Of a DNA stretch of 64,000 nt, positions 37,299 to 49,084 are shown one piece after another. This DNA comes from Cannabis sativa (Eukaryota > Streptophyta > Magnoliopsida > Rosales > Cannabaceae). The notes below the pieces were generated by a model. The model was not told the origin of the DNA, ran no database searches, and saw only the letters and a program-made list of their open reading frames with translations. Positions within the stretch are counted from its first letter, which is position 1. Each line of letters begins with the position of its first letter. The position numbers were made by a program, and so were the translations under genes. The stretch is from contig NC_083605.1 of NCBI RefSeq assembly GCF_029168945.1, forward strand, positions 7,571,280 to 7,635,279. Direction: 5' to 3'.

Positions 37299-37464
37299 GC
37301 CGCTTTGAGTTCAACCCATTACAACCAGGATTTCACTCTTTTTTCTCTTTATTTTTTTTTTATTTACAGCCAATTATCTTGTATTTAAGACAATTTCTAT
37401 TTACATAGCTGTTTTTATTATAGGGGAGACAATATTTAAGGCCTGTCCCCGAGCCCTCTGTATA

Positions 37465-37690
37465 TATTTTTGACCTGCCCTTAGGGCTAGGATTTTTATT
37501 TATATATTTATATATGATTTTTTTTTGATGCACATATCTTTCTTTTGGACCTGCCCTTTGGGTCAGGATGTTTATACATATGCTTTTTTTTTTCTTTTTT
37601 GTGCATATTTCTTTTTTTGACCTGCCCTTTGGGTCAGGATATTTTATTTAGCTTTTTGACCGGCCCTTTGGGTCAGGATATTTGACTTAG
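37465..37690. repeat. Hairpin tandem repeats between convergent genes
   Basis: Four copies of GACCTGCCCTTTGGGTCAGG-like sequence, at about 37471, 37549, 37619 and 37657. The first reads TTAGGGCTAGG and the fourth GACCGGCCC. Each folds as CCTG.CCC-TTT-GGG.CAGG. They lie in the short gap between the ends of the antisense gene and gag-pol. Confidence 0.7.
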
Positions 37691-37844
37691 CCTGTTTTTT
37701 GTCTGTCCACACGGTATACCTTAGTACCCCCCTGAGTGGCATAGAAACTTTGTTTTTAAGGCACTCAGTTTTATTTAACATGCGGAGGCTGTATACACTT
37801 AGACGGTACAAACTCTTTAAACAAAGTCTAAGTTATATTTTTGG

Positions 37845-40800
37845 CTATTGGTAATATTTTCTGAGGTGATCGGCGTTCCAGGCCCTTGGCACAATGGTTC
37901 TGTCCATCCTTTTTAGCTTGTAAGTGCCTGAACCGATTTCGTCCTCGATTTCGTATGGTCCTTCCCAATTTGGCCCAAGTACCCCCACTCCGGGTTCTTG
38001 GGTGGCTGGGAAGACTCTTCTTAAGACCATATCCCCAATAGCAAACTTTCTGTTTTTAACTTTGGAGTTAAAATATTTGGTCACCTTCTTTTGATAAGCT
38101 GCCATCCGTATTTGAGACTCGTCCCGGAGTTCTTCAACTTGATCCAGAGCTTCTTGAAGTAAAACTTGATTCGTGGCTGGATCGTAAGTCGTTCTCTTGT
38201 GGGACGGGAATAACGTTTCTACCGGGACCATCACTTCGCAACCGTACGCCATTGAAAAAGGCGAGTGGCCGGTTGTGGTTTTAGGGGTCGTCCGGTAGGC
38301 CCATAACACTCTTGGCAACTCTTCGGGCCAGTTGTTTTTGCAGGCCAGCAGCTTTTTCTTCAGGGTGACCTTTAGGATTTTATTGACTGCTTCTGCTTGA
38401 CCGTTTGTTTGCGGCCTTGCCACCGCGGAGAAGCTTTTTACTACTCCGTGTTGGTTGCAGAAGTCAGTAAATTCTTCGCAATCAAATTGCTTTCCATTGT
38501 CAGAGACTATTTTGTGAGGCAGGCCATATCGACACACTATGTTTTTGATAACAAAGTGTAATGCTTTTTTAGCAGTTATAGTCTTCATGGGCTCAGCCTC
38601 CGTCCATTTGGTGAAATAGTCTACTGCTACTATTGCATACTTTACTCCTCCCTTTCCTGTTGGCAGGGACCCAATAAGATCTATTCCCCAAACCGCGAAG
38701 GGCCAGGGACTAGTCATCAGGGTAATTTCATTGGGAGGAGCTCTCAGTATGTTCGTGAACCTTTGGCACGAATCACACTTTTGGACGTAGTCTACACAAT
38801 CTTTTTTCATTGTTGGCCAGAAGTATCCCTGTCTCAATATTTACTTTGAGAGACTGGGTCCTCCTGTATGATCTCCACAGTACCCTTCGTGGACCTCTAG
38901 CATGATTCGTCTAGCTTCAGGGTCCGATACACACCTTAAATAAGGCATGCTGAGTCCTCTTCGGTAGAGAATTTGATCCATCATTACATAACAATGAGCC
39001 TGATACTGAATCTTTCAAGACAGTGCCCTTTCTTGGGGCAACTCACCTTTTGTTATGTATTCTATGATGGGGACCATCCAGCTGGGTTCTTGCCCAACCG
39101 TTGTTATGCCCTCTTTTACTTTGATGTTTGGCTCTGCCAAGCGTTCCACTAGTACTACCTCCAGTCCTTCGATTTCACTATCTGAAGCTAACTTAGCCAG
39201 ACAGTCCGCGTGAGCGTTCCTTTCCCGAGGGATTCTTTTTACTTTGTAGTCCGTGAACTCGTGGAGCAGCTCCTGGACTATTGTTACATACGCGGCCATT
39301 CGCTCGCCGCGTGTTTGGTACTCTCCCGATATCTGATTTACGACCAGCTGGGAATCGCTATAGACTTCCACTCTTTTGGCCCCTACAGCTTTCGCTAACC
39401 TCAGCCCTGCTATCAAGGCCTCGTATTCGACCTCATTGTTTGAAGCTGAGAAGTCGAACCGTAGGGCTGCCTGGAGTCGCAGTCCGGTCGGGGATATCAT
39501 TGCCACTCCTGCTCCGGATCCATTTTCATTGGAGGCTCCGTCCACAAACACTCTCCATGTGGGGACCGATGGTGTTGGCGCATTTGCGGTTGCCTCGGCT
39601 TCATTGCATTCGGTAATGAAGTCTGCCAAGGCTTGGCCTTTTATGGAGATTCGGGGAACGTAGTGTAAGTCGAACTGACTTAACTCCATTGCCCACTTGA
39701 GGAGCCTTCCGGATGCTTCTGGCTTTTGGAGGACTTGTCGGAGCGGGTGGTTGGTCAGTACCTTGATCGGATGTGCTTGGAAATATGACCTTAATTTTCT
39801 TGAGGCCATCAGGAGGCAGAAAACTAGTTTTTCGATGATGGGGTTCCTTGTTTTTTCTCCTATCATGTGCTTGCTAACATAGTACACGGGATGTTGAGTT
39901 TTCTCTTCTTCCCGGACTAGGGCAGCGCTGACCGCGTGCTCGGAGACGGCCAAATATAGGAATAGGTCCTCTCCGAGAACGGGTTTTGACAGGATGGGAG
40001 GCTTGGCCATATGTTCTTTCAGCTTTTTGAATGCCTCCTCGCACTCGTCCGACCACTCAAACTTTTGACACTTCTTCAGTATGTTGAAGAAGGGGATGCA
40101 CTTGTCTGTAGACCGTGAGATGAAACGGCTCAGGGCAGAACCCTTTCCGGTTAGGCTCTGCACATCTTTATGCTTTTTGGGGGATGGCATGCTCAGGAGA
40201 GCTTGGATTTTCTCTGGGTTTGCCTCAATCCCCCTCTGGCTGACGATGAAGCCCAGGAACTTCCCCAACTTGACCCCAAAGGTGCATTTCTTTGGGTTGA
40301 GCTTCATGCCGTATCTCCGGACTACCTCAAAACACTCCTCTAAGTCGTCCGCATGGCTATTGCATGCTTTGGACTTGACGAGCATATCATCCACATATAC
40401 CTTCATGTTTCGTCCCAAGAGGCCTTTGAACATCCGGTTGACCATTCTTTGGTAGGTCGCTCCGGCGTTCTTCAGTCCGAAAGGCATGACTAGGTAGCAG
40501 TATACCCCCTTATCGGTCCTGAAGCTAGTGCACTCTTGGTCCGCCGTGTGCATCTTTATTTGGTTATACCCGGCATAGGCGTCCATGAAGGATAGTAATT
40601 TGAATCCAGAAGTGGCGTCTACCATCTGGTCGATCCTGGGTAGCGGGAAGCAGTCCTTCCGACGAGCTTTGTTTAGATCAGTGAAATCTATACAAACTCG
40701 CCAAGTTCCGTTCGGCTTGGGCACCAGGACCGGATTGGCTAGCCATTCCGGATAGTATACGTCGCGGATCATGCTATTAGTCAGAAGCTTATCCACCTCT

Positions 40801-43800
40801 TTCTCTAGAGCCTCAGCTTTCTCTAGAGGGCGTCGCTTTTGTTGGACTGGTGGCATGTCCGGATTGACGTTGAGGACGTGGGTGATGACGTGGGGACTTA
40901 TGCCAATCATGTCCTCTCGGCGCCATGCAAAAATGTCGATGGCGCCCTTCAGTGTTTTTATTATTTTTTCTTTTTCCTCCGGATCTAGGCTCTTTCCCAG
41001 CCGGAGTACTTTAGTGGGGTCGAGGTCGCACACTGATATTTCCTCGACATCGTCCATTGGTTCTACAATTTTTTCGGACCCCACTCGGGGATCCAACTCA
41101 TCTTCTTCAGCCATTTTTGGCTCAATGGTTTCCCGGACAATCAGCACGGGCAGGTGGGTTGCAACATTGTAACATTGCCTTGCTTCCCCCTGGTTTCCTC
41201 TCACCGTCCCGATTCCAGCTTCCTGGGTAGGGAACTTTAAGCATATGTGCCGAATGGACGTGACTGCGCCAAAATCTACCAAGGCCGGTCGGTCGAGGAT
41301 CGCGTTGTAAGCGGTCGGGCAGTCCACCACCACAAAAGTGCAGTACTTGAATGTGCTCTGGGGGGTGTCCGGACACAAGGTGACTGGAAGTCTCACTTTT
41401 CCCATTGGGATAAGCGTCGTTCCATTAAACCCTGTGAGTTGGGAACCACTGGGTGAGAGATCTCGGTCCGCGAGGCCTATTGCAGTGAAGGCCTCCTTGA
41501 AGAGTAGATTCACGGAGCTTCCGTTGTCAATCAAGACTCTGGCCACCACTTTATTAGCGATGGGGGTCTCGATAACCAGCGGATCATGGTGAGGGAAGCG
41601 CACCGTCTTGGCGTCTTCTTCCGTGAATGTGATGGGTTGATCCATTAGCCGGGGCCTTTGAGCTGGGAGTTGAGTAACCTCCCAAACCTCATTGTGCTTT
41701 ACGTCCCCAGCATACTGCTTTAGATCTTTGCGGGTGGTTCCTCCAATATGGGGTCCTCCGGAGATCATGGCTACCCTCCCGTTGGGTCTGGGCGGCAGAC
41801 CGGGGATGTGCTGGGCATCGCCCGCGGGAGCAACTGGAGCCAATACTCCTGCTGCACCCCCCGGTGTTCCATGGGGCACAACCCTTGTCGCCTGGCCCAG
41901 ATTGAGGTGAGGCAGCCTATTCTTGATCCACTCATAGAGGTGGCCCAATCGGATCAGGTTTTCAATCTCGTCTTTGAGATTCTTGCATTCGTTGGTGCTA
42001 TGACCAATGTCGTTGTGATACTCGCATCTTTTGCTTGGATCCCTCCGGGAGCTATCTTTGTACAAAGGATGTGGTCTCCGGTAGTGCGTATTTTGCCTAG
42101 TAGCAAAGTACACACGCTCTTGGGAGTCCGTCAGCTCCGTGTACTGGGTGTATTGGGGAGTGTACCCCCTTTTCTGACGTTTTTCTCCCGTCCGGGTGCT
42201 GCCTTTGGAGGATCTTTTACTCCTCGAGCCCTGGGAAGGGCCTGCCAGGCTAGCGGTTGGAGCGGAGTGCGAGGGAGCTTGCCCATTTATCCCTGACGGA
42301 TTTCCAAAATGGGATGATGCGGGCGCCAAAGCCTGGCCCTGACTATATCCAGGAGTGGCAGAGAACTGTATGCCGCTCATTGGCGGAGCCGCGGTCGGGA
42401 TAGTACCCGAGGGCGGCGCTCCGGGCATGTACCCTGCTATCCCGGTGGGATAGTATCCTCCATAGGCCACTATTTGGGCCTCTTCAAGGTTGATATATTT
42501 TTGGACTCTCTTCTGGAAGTCCTCAAGGCTAGCAGCCCCCTCTTGTTGTAGTTCGTTCCAGAAGGGAGTCCCTGTACGGATGCCTGCCTAGAGAAGGGCA
42601 AGTTGTTGTCCGTCATCAACTTTCTTGGTCTTCGAGGCTTCCTCTCGGAACCTCTTTATATATTTTTTCAAGGTCTCGGTGGGCAGTTGCTTGATGTTAG
42701 TCAAGGCACTGACCTCCAGGTTGACCTTTCTTGTGGCGACAAATTGTCTCCGGAAGTTGGTCTGTAACTTGTTCCAACAGCCCACGGATCCTGGTTCCAG
42801 CTTCTTGAACCATTCCTCTGCGGACCCACTTAGAGTAAGCGGGAAGCACAGACATTTTGCGTCATTGCTGACTCTCATGACCGTCATGACACGGTTAAAC
42901 CGCGACAAGTGGTCGCTTGGATCGGAGTTCCCGGTATAAGCTGCCATTTCGGGCATCTTAAAGTTCTTGGGGAGCTCGACCTCTAAGATGTGCTTAGCAC
43001 ATGGCTCCCGGTCCTCACAGTCTGAGTCAGAGTCGTCCCCTTTTTGTCTCCGGGAGACTCGGGCGATATCTTTTCGGAGTATGGCGAGTTCTGCCATGAT
43101 TCCTTCATTTAACGTACCCGTGGAGACCGCGAGCCCGTATCTTTTTTGGTCAAGGTGATTCCGGAGGTCACCTTGATTCCTATTGATTTGATTTCACAAA
43201 TCATCAGGAGGACATCTCTGTCCTCTTCTTCCTCTACCTCCGGGCTCCTGGTGCATGGAAACGCTTTTTCGGTCCTCTCGATCCTGAGAGCCAAGACTCC
43301 CTTTTTGGAGCTTGCCCCTCTGCGGACCTTTCCCTTTAGGGAAGTCTGAGCGGACCTTTCGCGGATCCTGCGCCTTTTTCTTTCATCCAGGGGTAGAGGT
43401 AGGGTTTTTCTTTTGGTTCCCTTCAGCAGGATATCTTATGGGGATAGGCTCCCTAGACTTTTGCAGTTGGGTGCTAGGCGAGGATTCCTCTGGTTCCTTG
43501 CCGAGTCAAGCAGTCACTGCCTTGGGATGCACGTGAATACCAGCCGCCTCCATGGCTTTTTACATGGCTAGCATCACTTCTTGCATTTTTTGGTTTTGTG
43601 CTTTTTAGGCTTCGATCTCGGCTTCTTGATCGATAGCTTTTTGCCTTAGAAGCACCAACTTCGAGTAGCTACCTTCATCGTAGGCATACTCGTCGAGGTT
43701 TCCCTCGTAGTCATCATCAGGAATTCCTTCTTCTTCCTCAGAACCCTCAGCTGCTCTTGAGGCTACATCCTCCTCATTTGGATCTTGAGCATCTTCTAGT

Positions 43801-43835
43801 GGGCGAGGTTGACGAGTACTTCTAGTCTCCACCAT
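37845..43835 (-). pseudogene. Tat-type gag-pol polyprotein, nonsense-mutated
   Basis: One frame of 1997 codons from ATG (43835, MVETRS) to TAG (37845-37847), with no frameshift. It is broken by stops at 43605-43607, 43560-43562, 43506-43508, 43383-43385, 43194-43196, 42585-42587, 39012-39014 and 38838-38840. Domains: gag capsid (about 43100-42500, LSGSAEEWFKKL), zinc knuckle (CEYHNDIGHSTNEC), aspartic protease (VLIDNGSSVNLLF), RT (YVDDM), RNase H lacking the usual Asp (LAVSEHAVSAAL), a second archaeal-type RNase H (WRVFVDGAS, NEVEYEAL, YSDSQLVV, HADCLAKLA), and integrase with H-H-C-C finger (CDSCQ) and D,D,E core (GIDLIGS, IVSDNGKQF, NGQAEAVN). Dual RNase H marks the Tat lineage. Non-functional as it stands. 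Confidence 0.93.
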
Positions 43836-43876
43836 TTTTGTAAAGTGAAGTGTATTTTTGCAGAAGCTTTCTTCAG

Positions 43877-43897
43877 CTCTCAATGAAAGCACCAAAA
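43877..43897 (-). promoter_or_regulatory. Primer-binding region of Tat element
   Basis: Directly after the 5' LTR the minus strand reads TTTTGGTGCTTTCATTGAG, a leader common in plant gypsy elements. A near copy occurs at 63082-63102. I do not assign the tRNA. Confidence 0.55.
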
Positions 43898-44689
43898 TGT
43901 TGACCGAGGTTTTCGGCAACCGACAAAATATTATAAGTTTAAAGAGCTGTAAGAAAATTAGAGAAGGATTTTTACGTGGTTGGGGCGTTAATGAGCCTTA
44001 GTCCACGAGTCTTTGTTATTTATGGATGTATTTAATACAGAGAATGTATTTGGTGAGTGTTTCACTCTTATAAATATAGAGAATGTTCTTGGTGAGTATT
44101 TACTCTTCTTGCTCTTATGCAACCCAAGATTCTCGACCCCCATTAATGAGCTTTGATGGGGTATTTATAGTGTTTTTGGTGGGGTGATCCCCAGAATTAT
44201 TGTACAAGTGTATCTGTAAGTATCCATAAAGTTGGGCATTCCCAATGAATATACCATGAGTAATGCATGGTCAAATCCCTAGGTGCTGTAGGGCTTTTAT
44301 GTGGAATGTCATTATTGTCTTTTGACTGATGTGACTCTTCACAAAGCCAGTGTGGCGTCGATGTGACTTAAATGATCATTACTTTCTAGCTGCAGATTGG
44401 GGGTTGTGCCGTCAGACTTTATTGCGTGTAGCAGTCCCAACACGCTTCCTCCCATGTGGCATTAAATGCGACTTGATTGCTCAGGGGAAGCCTGACACCT
44501 CGCGGAGATGCCTTAGTGTTATTTGGGCTTCCGGGAGCGTATGAGACTCCCTATGTCTTCTCCGGGGGGCATGTCCCGGATGCTGCCTTATTACATAAAG
44601 ACTTAGCAAATAATTTGAATGCTACGTTGTTTGATCCACGTGTCCTTGTCTGGTTGGTCCACTTATATTGGGCAAAATCAAGGGCAACA
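43898..44689 (-). repeat. 5' LTR of Tat element (right)
   Basis: 792 bp, matches 32447-33232. Minus-strand TATAAATA at 44162-44170. Confidence 0.92.
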
Positions 44690-44694
44690 GTAGG

Positions 44695-45631
44695 AGTGTG
44701 AGACTAATTTTGAATAGTTTTTATTGAAAAGAAAAAAAAAAGAAAATATATAAAAATGAATAATATAAAAGATTTATTATATATAAATATGAGTAACTAT
44801 TTAATAATTACAATAGAAATAGAGATTATATCACAAAAACATAAAAACAACAAAAAAATTACACAAATACGGTTTCACAGAATTTTAAATATTTTTACGA
44901 TTTTTTTGATTTTATTTACAGAAAATACGGTCTTTTATGTTGTAATCTTGTTAATTTGTTGTTGATTTTTTGTTATCTGTATGTTATTTTTTGTTTTTTT
45001 ATGTTATTTTGATGTTACTTTTATGTAGTTTTCTTGTTGATTTTATGTTGTTTTGGTGTTATTTTTTAGAAAACCGTAAAAATGTAAAAAAATATTCTTT
45101 GACAGTAAAATTGTAAATATTTTACAAAAAATGATGTCTTATGTAATTATTTCATAAAAATATAATTACGATGATTATATATATTTTTTATGTCCTGCTA
45201 TATATAACAGGTAAAAATTTTATTTTTAGACTCAAATTAATTATATATTTAAAATAAATTAATTTTTTAATTAAAATATTTAATAAAATATTTTTTACAA
45301 CTAATATATATAAATATTTTTATTTTTTATTTATAAAAAAATAAATAAAATTAAGTTACAGGTGATTTATTAATTATTTTTATTTAATTTATAAATTAAT
45401 TACAACCATTTAATAATGATCTAAAAATTAAAAATAAATGTAATCATTGTAGTTACATATTTAATGTAATTATTAAAACTTTTTCTATATATTATAGTGC
45501 AATGGGTCTATTATACGTTTTTGAAATATAATTTTCTAAACTACACCGCACTGCGATGATAGTAAATAATTTAATTATAATCGTACCATAATAGAAATTA
45601 ACCGCACCACATCATACAATACAGTGCGAAT
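44695..45631. other. AT-rich intergenic DNA
   Basis: TTATTTTTTGTTTTTTTATG-type runs around 44970-45070. A GCGGTG-rich scrap near 45540-45625 resembles the neighbouring hAT-like remnant. No gene. Confidence 0.4.
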
Positions 45632-46188
45632 TAGGGTTGTTTACCAAATCGCTCAAACTGCTCAAACCGCCTGCACCACCCTACACCGCAAAAAAAAATG
45701 TGGTTTAAAATTTTTTGCGGTGCAGTTGCAGTTTGAATTTTTCCTAAACCACGCGGTGCGGTGCGGTTTGCAATTTTGAATTGTTAATATGCGGTTCAAA
45801 CCGCACTGTATCGTATATTTATTTAAGTCCAAAGGCCTAACCCAAAGCCCACTAATTATTGTATTATTGTAACTTAAACTTTTTTTTTTATATTTATTTT
45901 CAACCCTTATGATATTTTTGAGGGTGTTGCTCAAGTTTTGTTGTATCTCTGATAGTTTAATTATTTAGTGATAGTCTAAATTGCAGAAATTGTACCGCAC
46001 TATTTTTACGGTATTTTGTGGTGTGATTTCTGCAGTTTTTTAATTTTACGTGCGATTTAAAAAATTAAAAAAACTACAAGCGCAGATTAATTTTAAGAAA
46101 TATTATAAAGCCGCCTCACCATCATAACCAACACCCGTAGTAGAAATAAACGAGTTTGGCGATTAAACAGATATTCTCGTCAGCCCTA
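45632..46188. mobile_element. hAT-like non-autonomous remnant
   Basis: Starts TAGGGTTGTTTACCAAAT and ends CGTCAGCCCTA (complement TAGGGCTG). Subterminal GCGGTGCGGTTTG-type motifs are typical of plant hAT ends. No clean 8-bp duplication was found, so the edges are tentative. Confidence 0.4.
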
Positions 46189-46435
46189 ATTGTAAATATA
46201 AAACCGACAATATCACGTGGAGAAGCACTTATTGTGCGTCAAACGAGTTAATTAATAACCTTTACATATATCTGTATATAATTACTCCATAATTATTAAA
46301 GGAAATAATGTAGAGAAAATAATTTAAAATAGGAAAAAAAAAACCTCCAGAGCCCTGACCTTCAAACCAAAAATTAATTCTTTTACTTTGTTTAAATAAA
46401 AAATAATATGAAAATGAATATATGACCTGTACCAA
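46189..46435. other. 3' flank of the GT4 gene
   Basis: AT-rich. Contains the presumed 3' UTR of the minus-strand gene; no further feature. Confidence 0.4.
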
Positions 46436-47893
46436 TTAATTGTAGGAACAAAATGTATTATTTTTAATGCAAAGAAACAACCTTTCATAAGCTAAGGCCA
46501 TTTTGGTAGCGGTAAACATGGAAGCCGCGTATTCCCGGCACGCCTTCCCTCGTTGCGCCAATCTCATGGAACCTTCTTCAACGACCATTTCCATTGCCTC
46601 CAACAGAGATTCCACATTGGGAGCAAACATGTACCCAAACTCATCATCAACAACAATGCTCCCTTTTATACTCGGAAACCTTGAAGCCATAACTGCTTTA
46701 CCACTCATCATAGCCTCCATTAACGTAAGATCAAGTCCCTGTGGCCTAAGGGTTGGGTTCACAAATATATCTATAGCGTTATAAAAAGCTCCAAGTTCAG
46801 AAGGACTCATTGACCCCAAAACTATCACATTACTCCCTATGTCCTTGTACCTACTCTGCCACGGTCCTGAACCAGCCACAATTAAGTAAGCATTTGGGTG
46901 TTTTGTGATGAGGCTAGAGAATGCTTCGTACAATAGAGGGTGACCTTTGTCCTTAACCAATCTTCCCGCTATACCAAAAACTATGCTAGCATTTTTGGGA
47001 ATACCGATTTTGGACCTTAATTCTTGGCCTGATTTTGAATCAACAACAAAATCATCTTCATCGACACCGTTAAGAATAACGTGGACTCTTTTAGTTGGGA
47101 TTTGGTACATGTCTCTTAACATTTCACCACAGCTATCGCTTATAGCAACATGGTGAGCATAGCTCTTAAAGAATCTTATTTCGTTTAGTACCTTTGGGAT
47201 GACCCCTTGTACGCTTCGGTTGAAAGCAGGGGACATTGGCTCGTTGGGGTGACGTGTTAAATCTTGGACGATATTAGATTGCAAGCTCTCTAGTGCTATG
47301 CCGTGCCATGACACAACTAGATTATCAAGATTTCGGGCTAGCCAATGGGGGAGAGCTACGCTTTCCGAGTGGACAACGTCGAATGGTTTCAGCTTGTTTT
47401 CTTCCAAGAACTGTTCCCACGCTTTGTTGTATCGCCATCGACCCGGCTCACCCTCGTGGCAATGAATAAAGGGAGATGAAGTAGGAGTCTTGGAATTGTC
47501 TCCTCCATCTGGTGGGGAGGTGAAGACGTGGACTTGGTGGCCGCGGCGAGATAGAGCAGTGTGTAGCGTGTAAGCATGGCGCTCCATGCCACCCGGGGCT
47601 GTGCCCGTGGGCCATTTGCGGGAGAAGACGGCGATTTTGAGGGCGATAGGTGAGGCGTTTTGTTGGTTAAAGGGGAGGCGATTCCAAGCGAACTGCGCGT
47701 TGAGAAGGTTGCCGGACCAGGGGTTTGAGTGGTGAGAAGTACTGGTGGTGCAGATGGAGGTGGTGGTGTGTGTGTGGAGGAGAAAGAGAGCTGGAATGGT
47801 GAAGAGAACAACGAAGAATAGAGTGGTGCAGAGTTTGAAATTGGAAGGGGATGATGAGATATTGGGCTTTTTTGATTTGGTGTTGAAAGCCAT
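46436..47893 (-). CDS. GT4-family glycosyltransferase, type II membrane protein
   Basis: Uninterrupted 485 residues, no intron, ATG at 47893 and TAA at 46436-46438. A short cytosolic tail is followed by one membrane anchor (about 21-40, LCTTLFFVVLFTIPALFLL), suggesting Golgi/ER placement. The catalytic part has two Rossmann-like halves. The N-terminal half has the substrate loop GTAPGGMERHAYTL (97-110) and the C-terminal half has GRLVKDKG (310-317), VLGSMSPSELGAFY (358-371) and PQGLDLTLMEAM (384-395). In the last, the usual EX7E motif reads Q385...E393, so the first Glu is Gln. The family uses a sugar nucleotide donor with retention. Arabidopsis relatives (At1g19710/At1g75420 type) are of similar length. 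Donor and acceptor are unknown. This looks functional. Confidence 0.85.
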   Translation of the reverse strand: MAFNTKSKKPNISSSPSNFKLCTTLFFVVLFTIPALFLLHTHTTTSICTTSTSHHSNPWSGNLLNAQFAWNRLPFNQQNASPIALKIAVFSRKWPTGTAPGGMERHAYTLHTALSRRGHQVHVFTSPPDGGDNSKTPTSSPFIHCHEGEPGRWRYNKAWEQFLEENKLKPFDVVHSESVALPHWLARNLDNLVVSWHGIALESLQSNIVQDLTRHPNEPMSPAFNRSVQGVIPKVLNEIRFFKSYAHHVAISDSCGEMLRDMYQIPTKRVHVILNGVDEDDFVVDSKSGQELRSKIGIPKNASIVFGIAGRLVKDKGHPLLYEAFSSLITKHPNAYLIVAGSGPWQSRYKDIGSNVIVLGSMSPSELGAFYNAIDIFVNPTLRPQGLDLTLMEAMMSGKAVMASRFPSIKGSIVVDDEFGYMFAPNVESLLEAMEMVVEEGSMRLAQRGKACREYAASMFTATKMALAYERLFLCIKNNTFCSYN

Positions 47894-48387
47894 ATTGGGA
47901 AAGGAGAGAATGTAGAAATGTGTAGTTGTTTAGTTTAGTATTTTTGGTTTTTGAAATATTGCTTGAAAAGTATTGGAAAGCAAAGTGGAGAGGAGGTGAG
48001 ATACGCACTGAAGCAAGTGCGTTAGACTGGAATTTTGCTCTGAGTGCGTTTTTCACGCCCCATAACTTTGAGGAAAAGAAATAAAATTCATGTGGCATAG
48101 ATTTTGTGACTTTGCTTAATTAATTTTCTAAGAGCGAAGGGTTCACATATCTAGTAGTGGTTATGCACATGAAACAATACCGTAAATAAATGTTTTGAAT
48201 AAATATATGTAAACTATTCATTGCTGAATATTCTATGCTTTTATTATTCTGAAGATATATTGTAGAGTAATGCTTTTCTTTCTCCGAACCACGTGTCAAT
48301 TGTGAAGCTGTACATTCGAATGCCTAACTCGTATTTGAAAGTAAAAATTAGATAATATATGAAAGAATTATAAGATTATTTTTTATA
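47894..48387 (-). other. Upstream region of the GT4 gene
   Basis: The 200 bases before the start codon are less AT-rich and hold the likely leader. I did not find a convincing TATA box. Confidence 0.4.
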
Positions 48388-49065
48388 GATTAAATAAATA
48401 ATACTACGAGCTTATGAGTTTTTTATTTTTTATTTTTTTAATATTTATATGAGATTTTTTATGTTATATTTTTGTAAAAAATGATAAAAATCTTATATTT
48501 TTAAAATAATAATAAGTTTTACTAGAAAAATTGCCAAAATAGTTACCGGTACTAGAAAAGTCGTAAAAAAAGTTAGTGTCACCGAGAAAGTTATTGGCAA
48601 AGTCATCGTCGCCAGAAAAATCACCAAAAAAAGCACCGTCGCCGAAAAAAATCCCTAAAAAAGTCACTAGATGTCTCAGATATAAACAAAAATAGAATCA
48701 GTTCTATAAAATAATGAATAAAAATAAATAATACAAAATAACTCAAACTGTTTATAATTGAAATATAACCAGTTCTGTAACATAATGAATAAAAACAAAT
48801 AACACAAATAATTATTTGTTTTTATTTATTATGTAATAGAACCGGTTCTATTTTTTGTTTATATCTAAGACATTTACTTATGGTAACTTTTACAGTAACT
48901 TTTTCTAGCGACAATGACTTTTCCGGTGACTTTTCTGCTGACGGTGACTTTTCCGACAACTTTTTCAGTGACTTTTTCGTCGACTTTTCCAGTGACTTTT
49001 CCGATAGTAGTGACTTTCCCGACGACTTTTCTGGCGAACCTTATTATTACAAGTTTTATCAAAAA
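48388..49065. mobile_element. Long-TIR element with subterminal arrays, truncated copy
   Basis: Left part (AATAATAC, TTATGAGTTTTTTATT) and arrays of TGACTTTTCCGGTGA-type units (complement at 48520-48670, direct at 48880-49040) match 16660-18093. It keeps only about one and a half of the internal AACCGGTT-containing repeats per arm. The right terminus after TATTATTACAAGTTTTAT is lost at the junction with the LTR-like sequence. The Asp-Phe-Ser-rich frame across the array is a repeat artefact. Confidence 0.6.
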
Positions 49066-49084
49066 TCAATAAGTAATAAAGAAC

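Larger units (their letters stand above)
32447..44689 (-). mobile_element. Ty3/gypsy Tat-type LTR retrotransposon, 12,243 bp
   Basis: LTRs 32447-33232 and 43898-44689 are flanked by GTAGG (32442-32446 and 44690-44694). Gag-pol is on the minus strand, so the right LTR is the 5' LTR. The order gag, protease, RT, RNase H, second archaeal-type RNase H, integrase, plus an antisense gene between pol and the 3' LTR, is diagnostic of the Tat lineage (Retand/Grande-like). The LTRs differ by roughly a dozen substitutions and a few indels, so insertion is moderately recent. Proteins are disabled by stop codons and one frameshift. Confidence 0.92.

Noticed and set aside
42585..42587. Programmed stop readthrough between gag and pol
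   Set aside because: It is one of eight scattered stops and lies inside gag. Decay is simpler, and plant Tat gag-pol is usually one frame.
39210..43536. Many plus-strand frames of 60-180 codons
   Set aside because: Antisense shadows of the gag-pol frame, with no own motifs.
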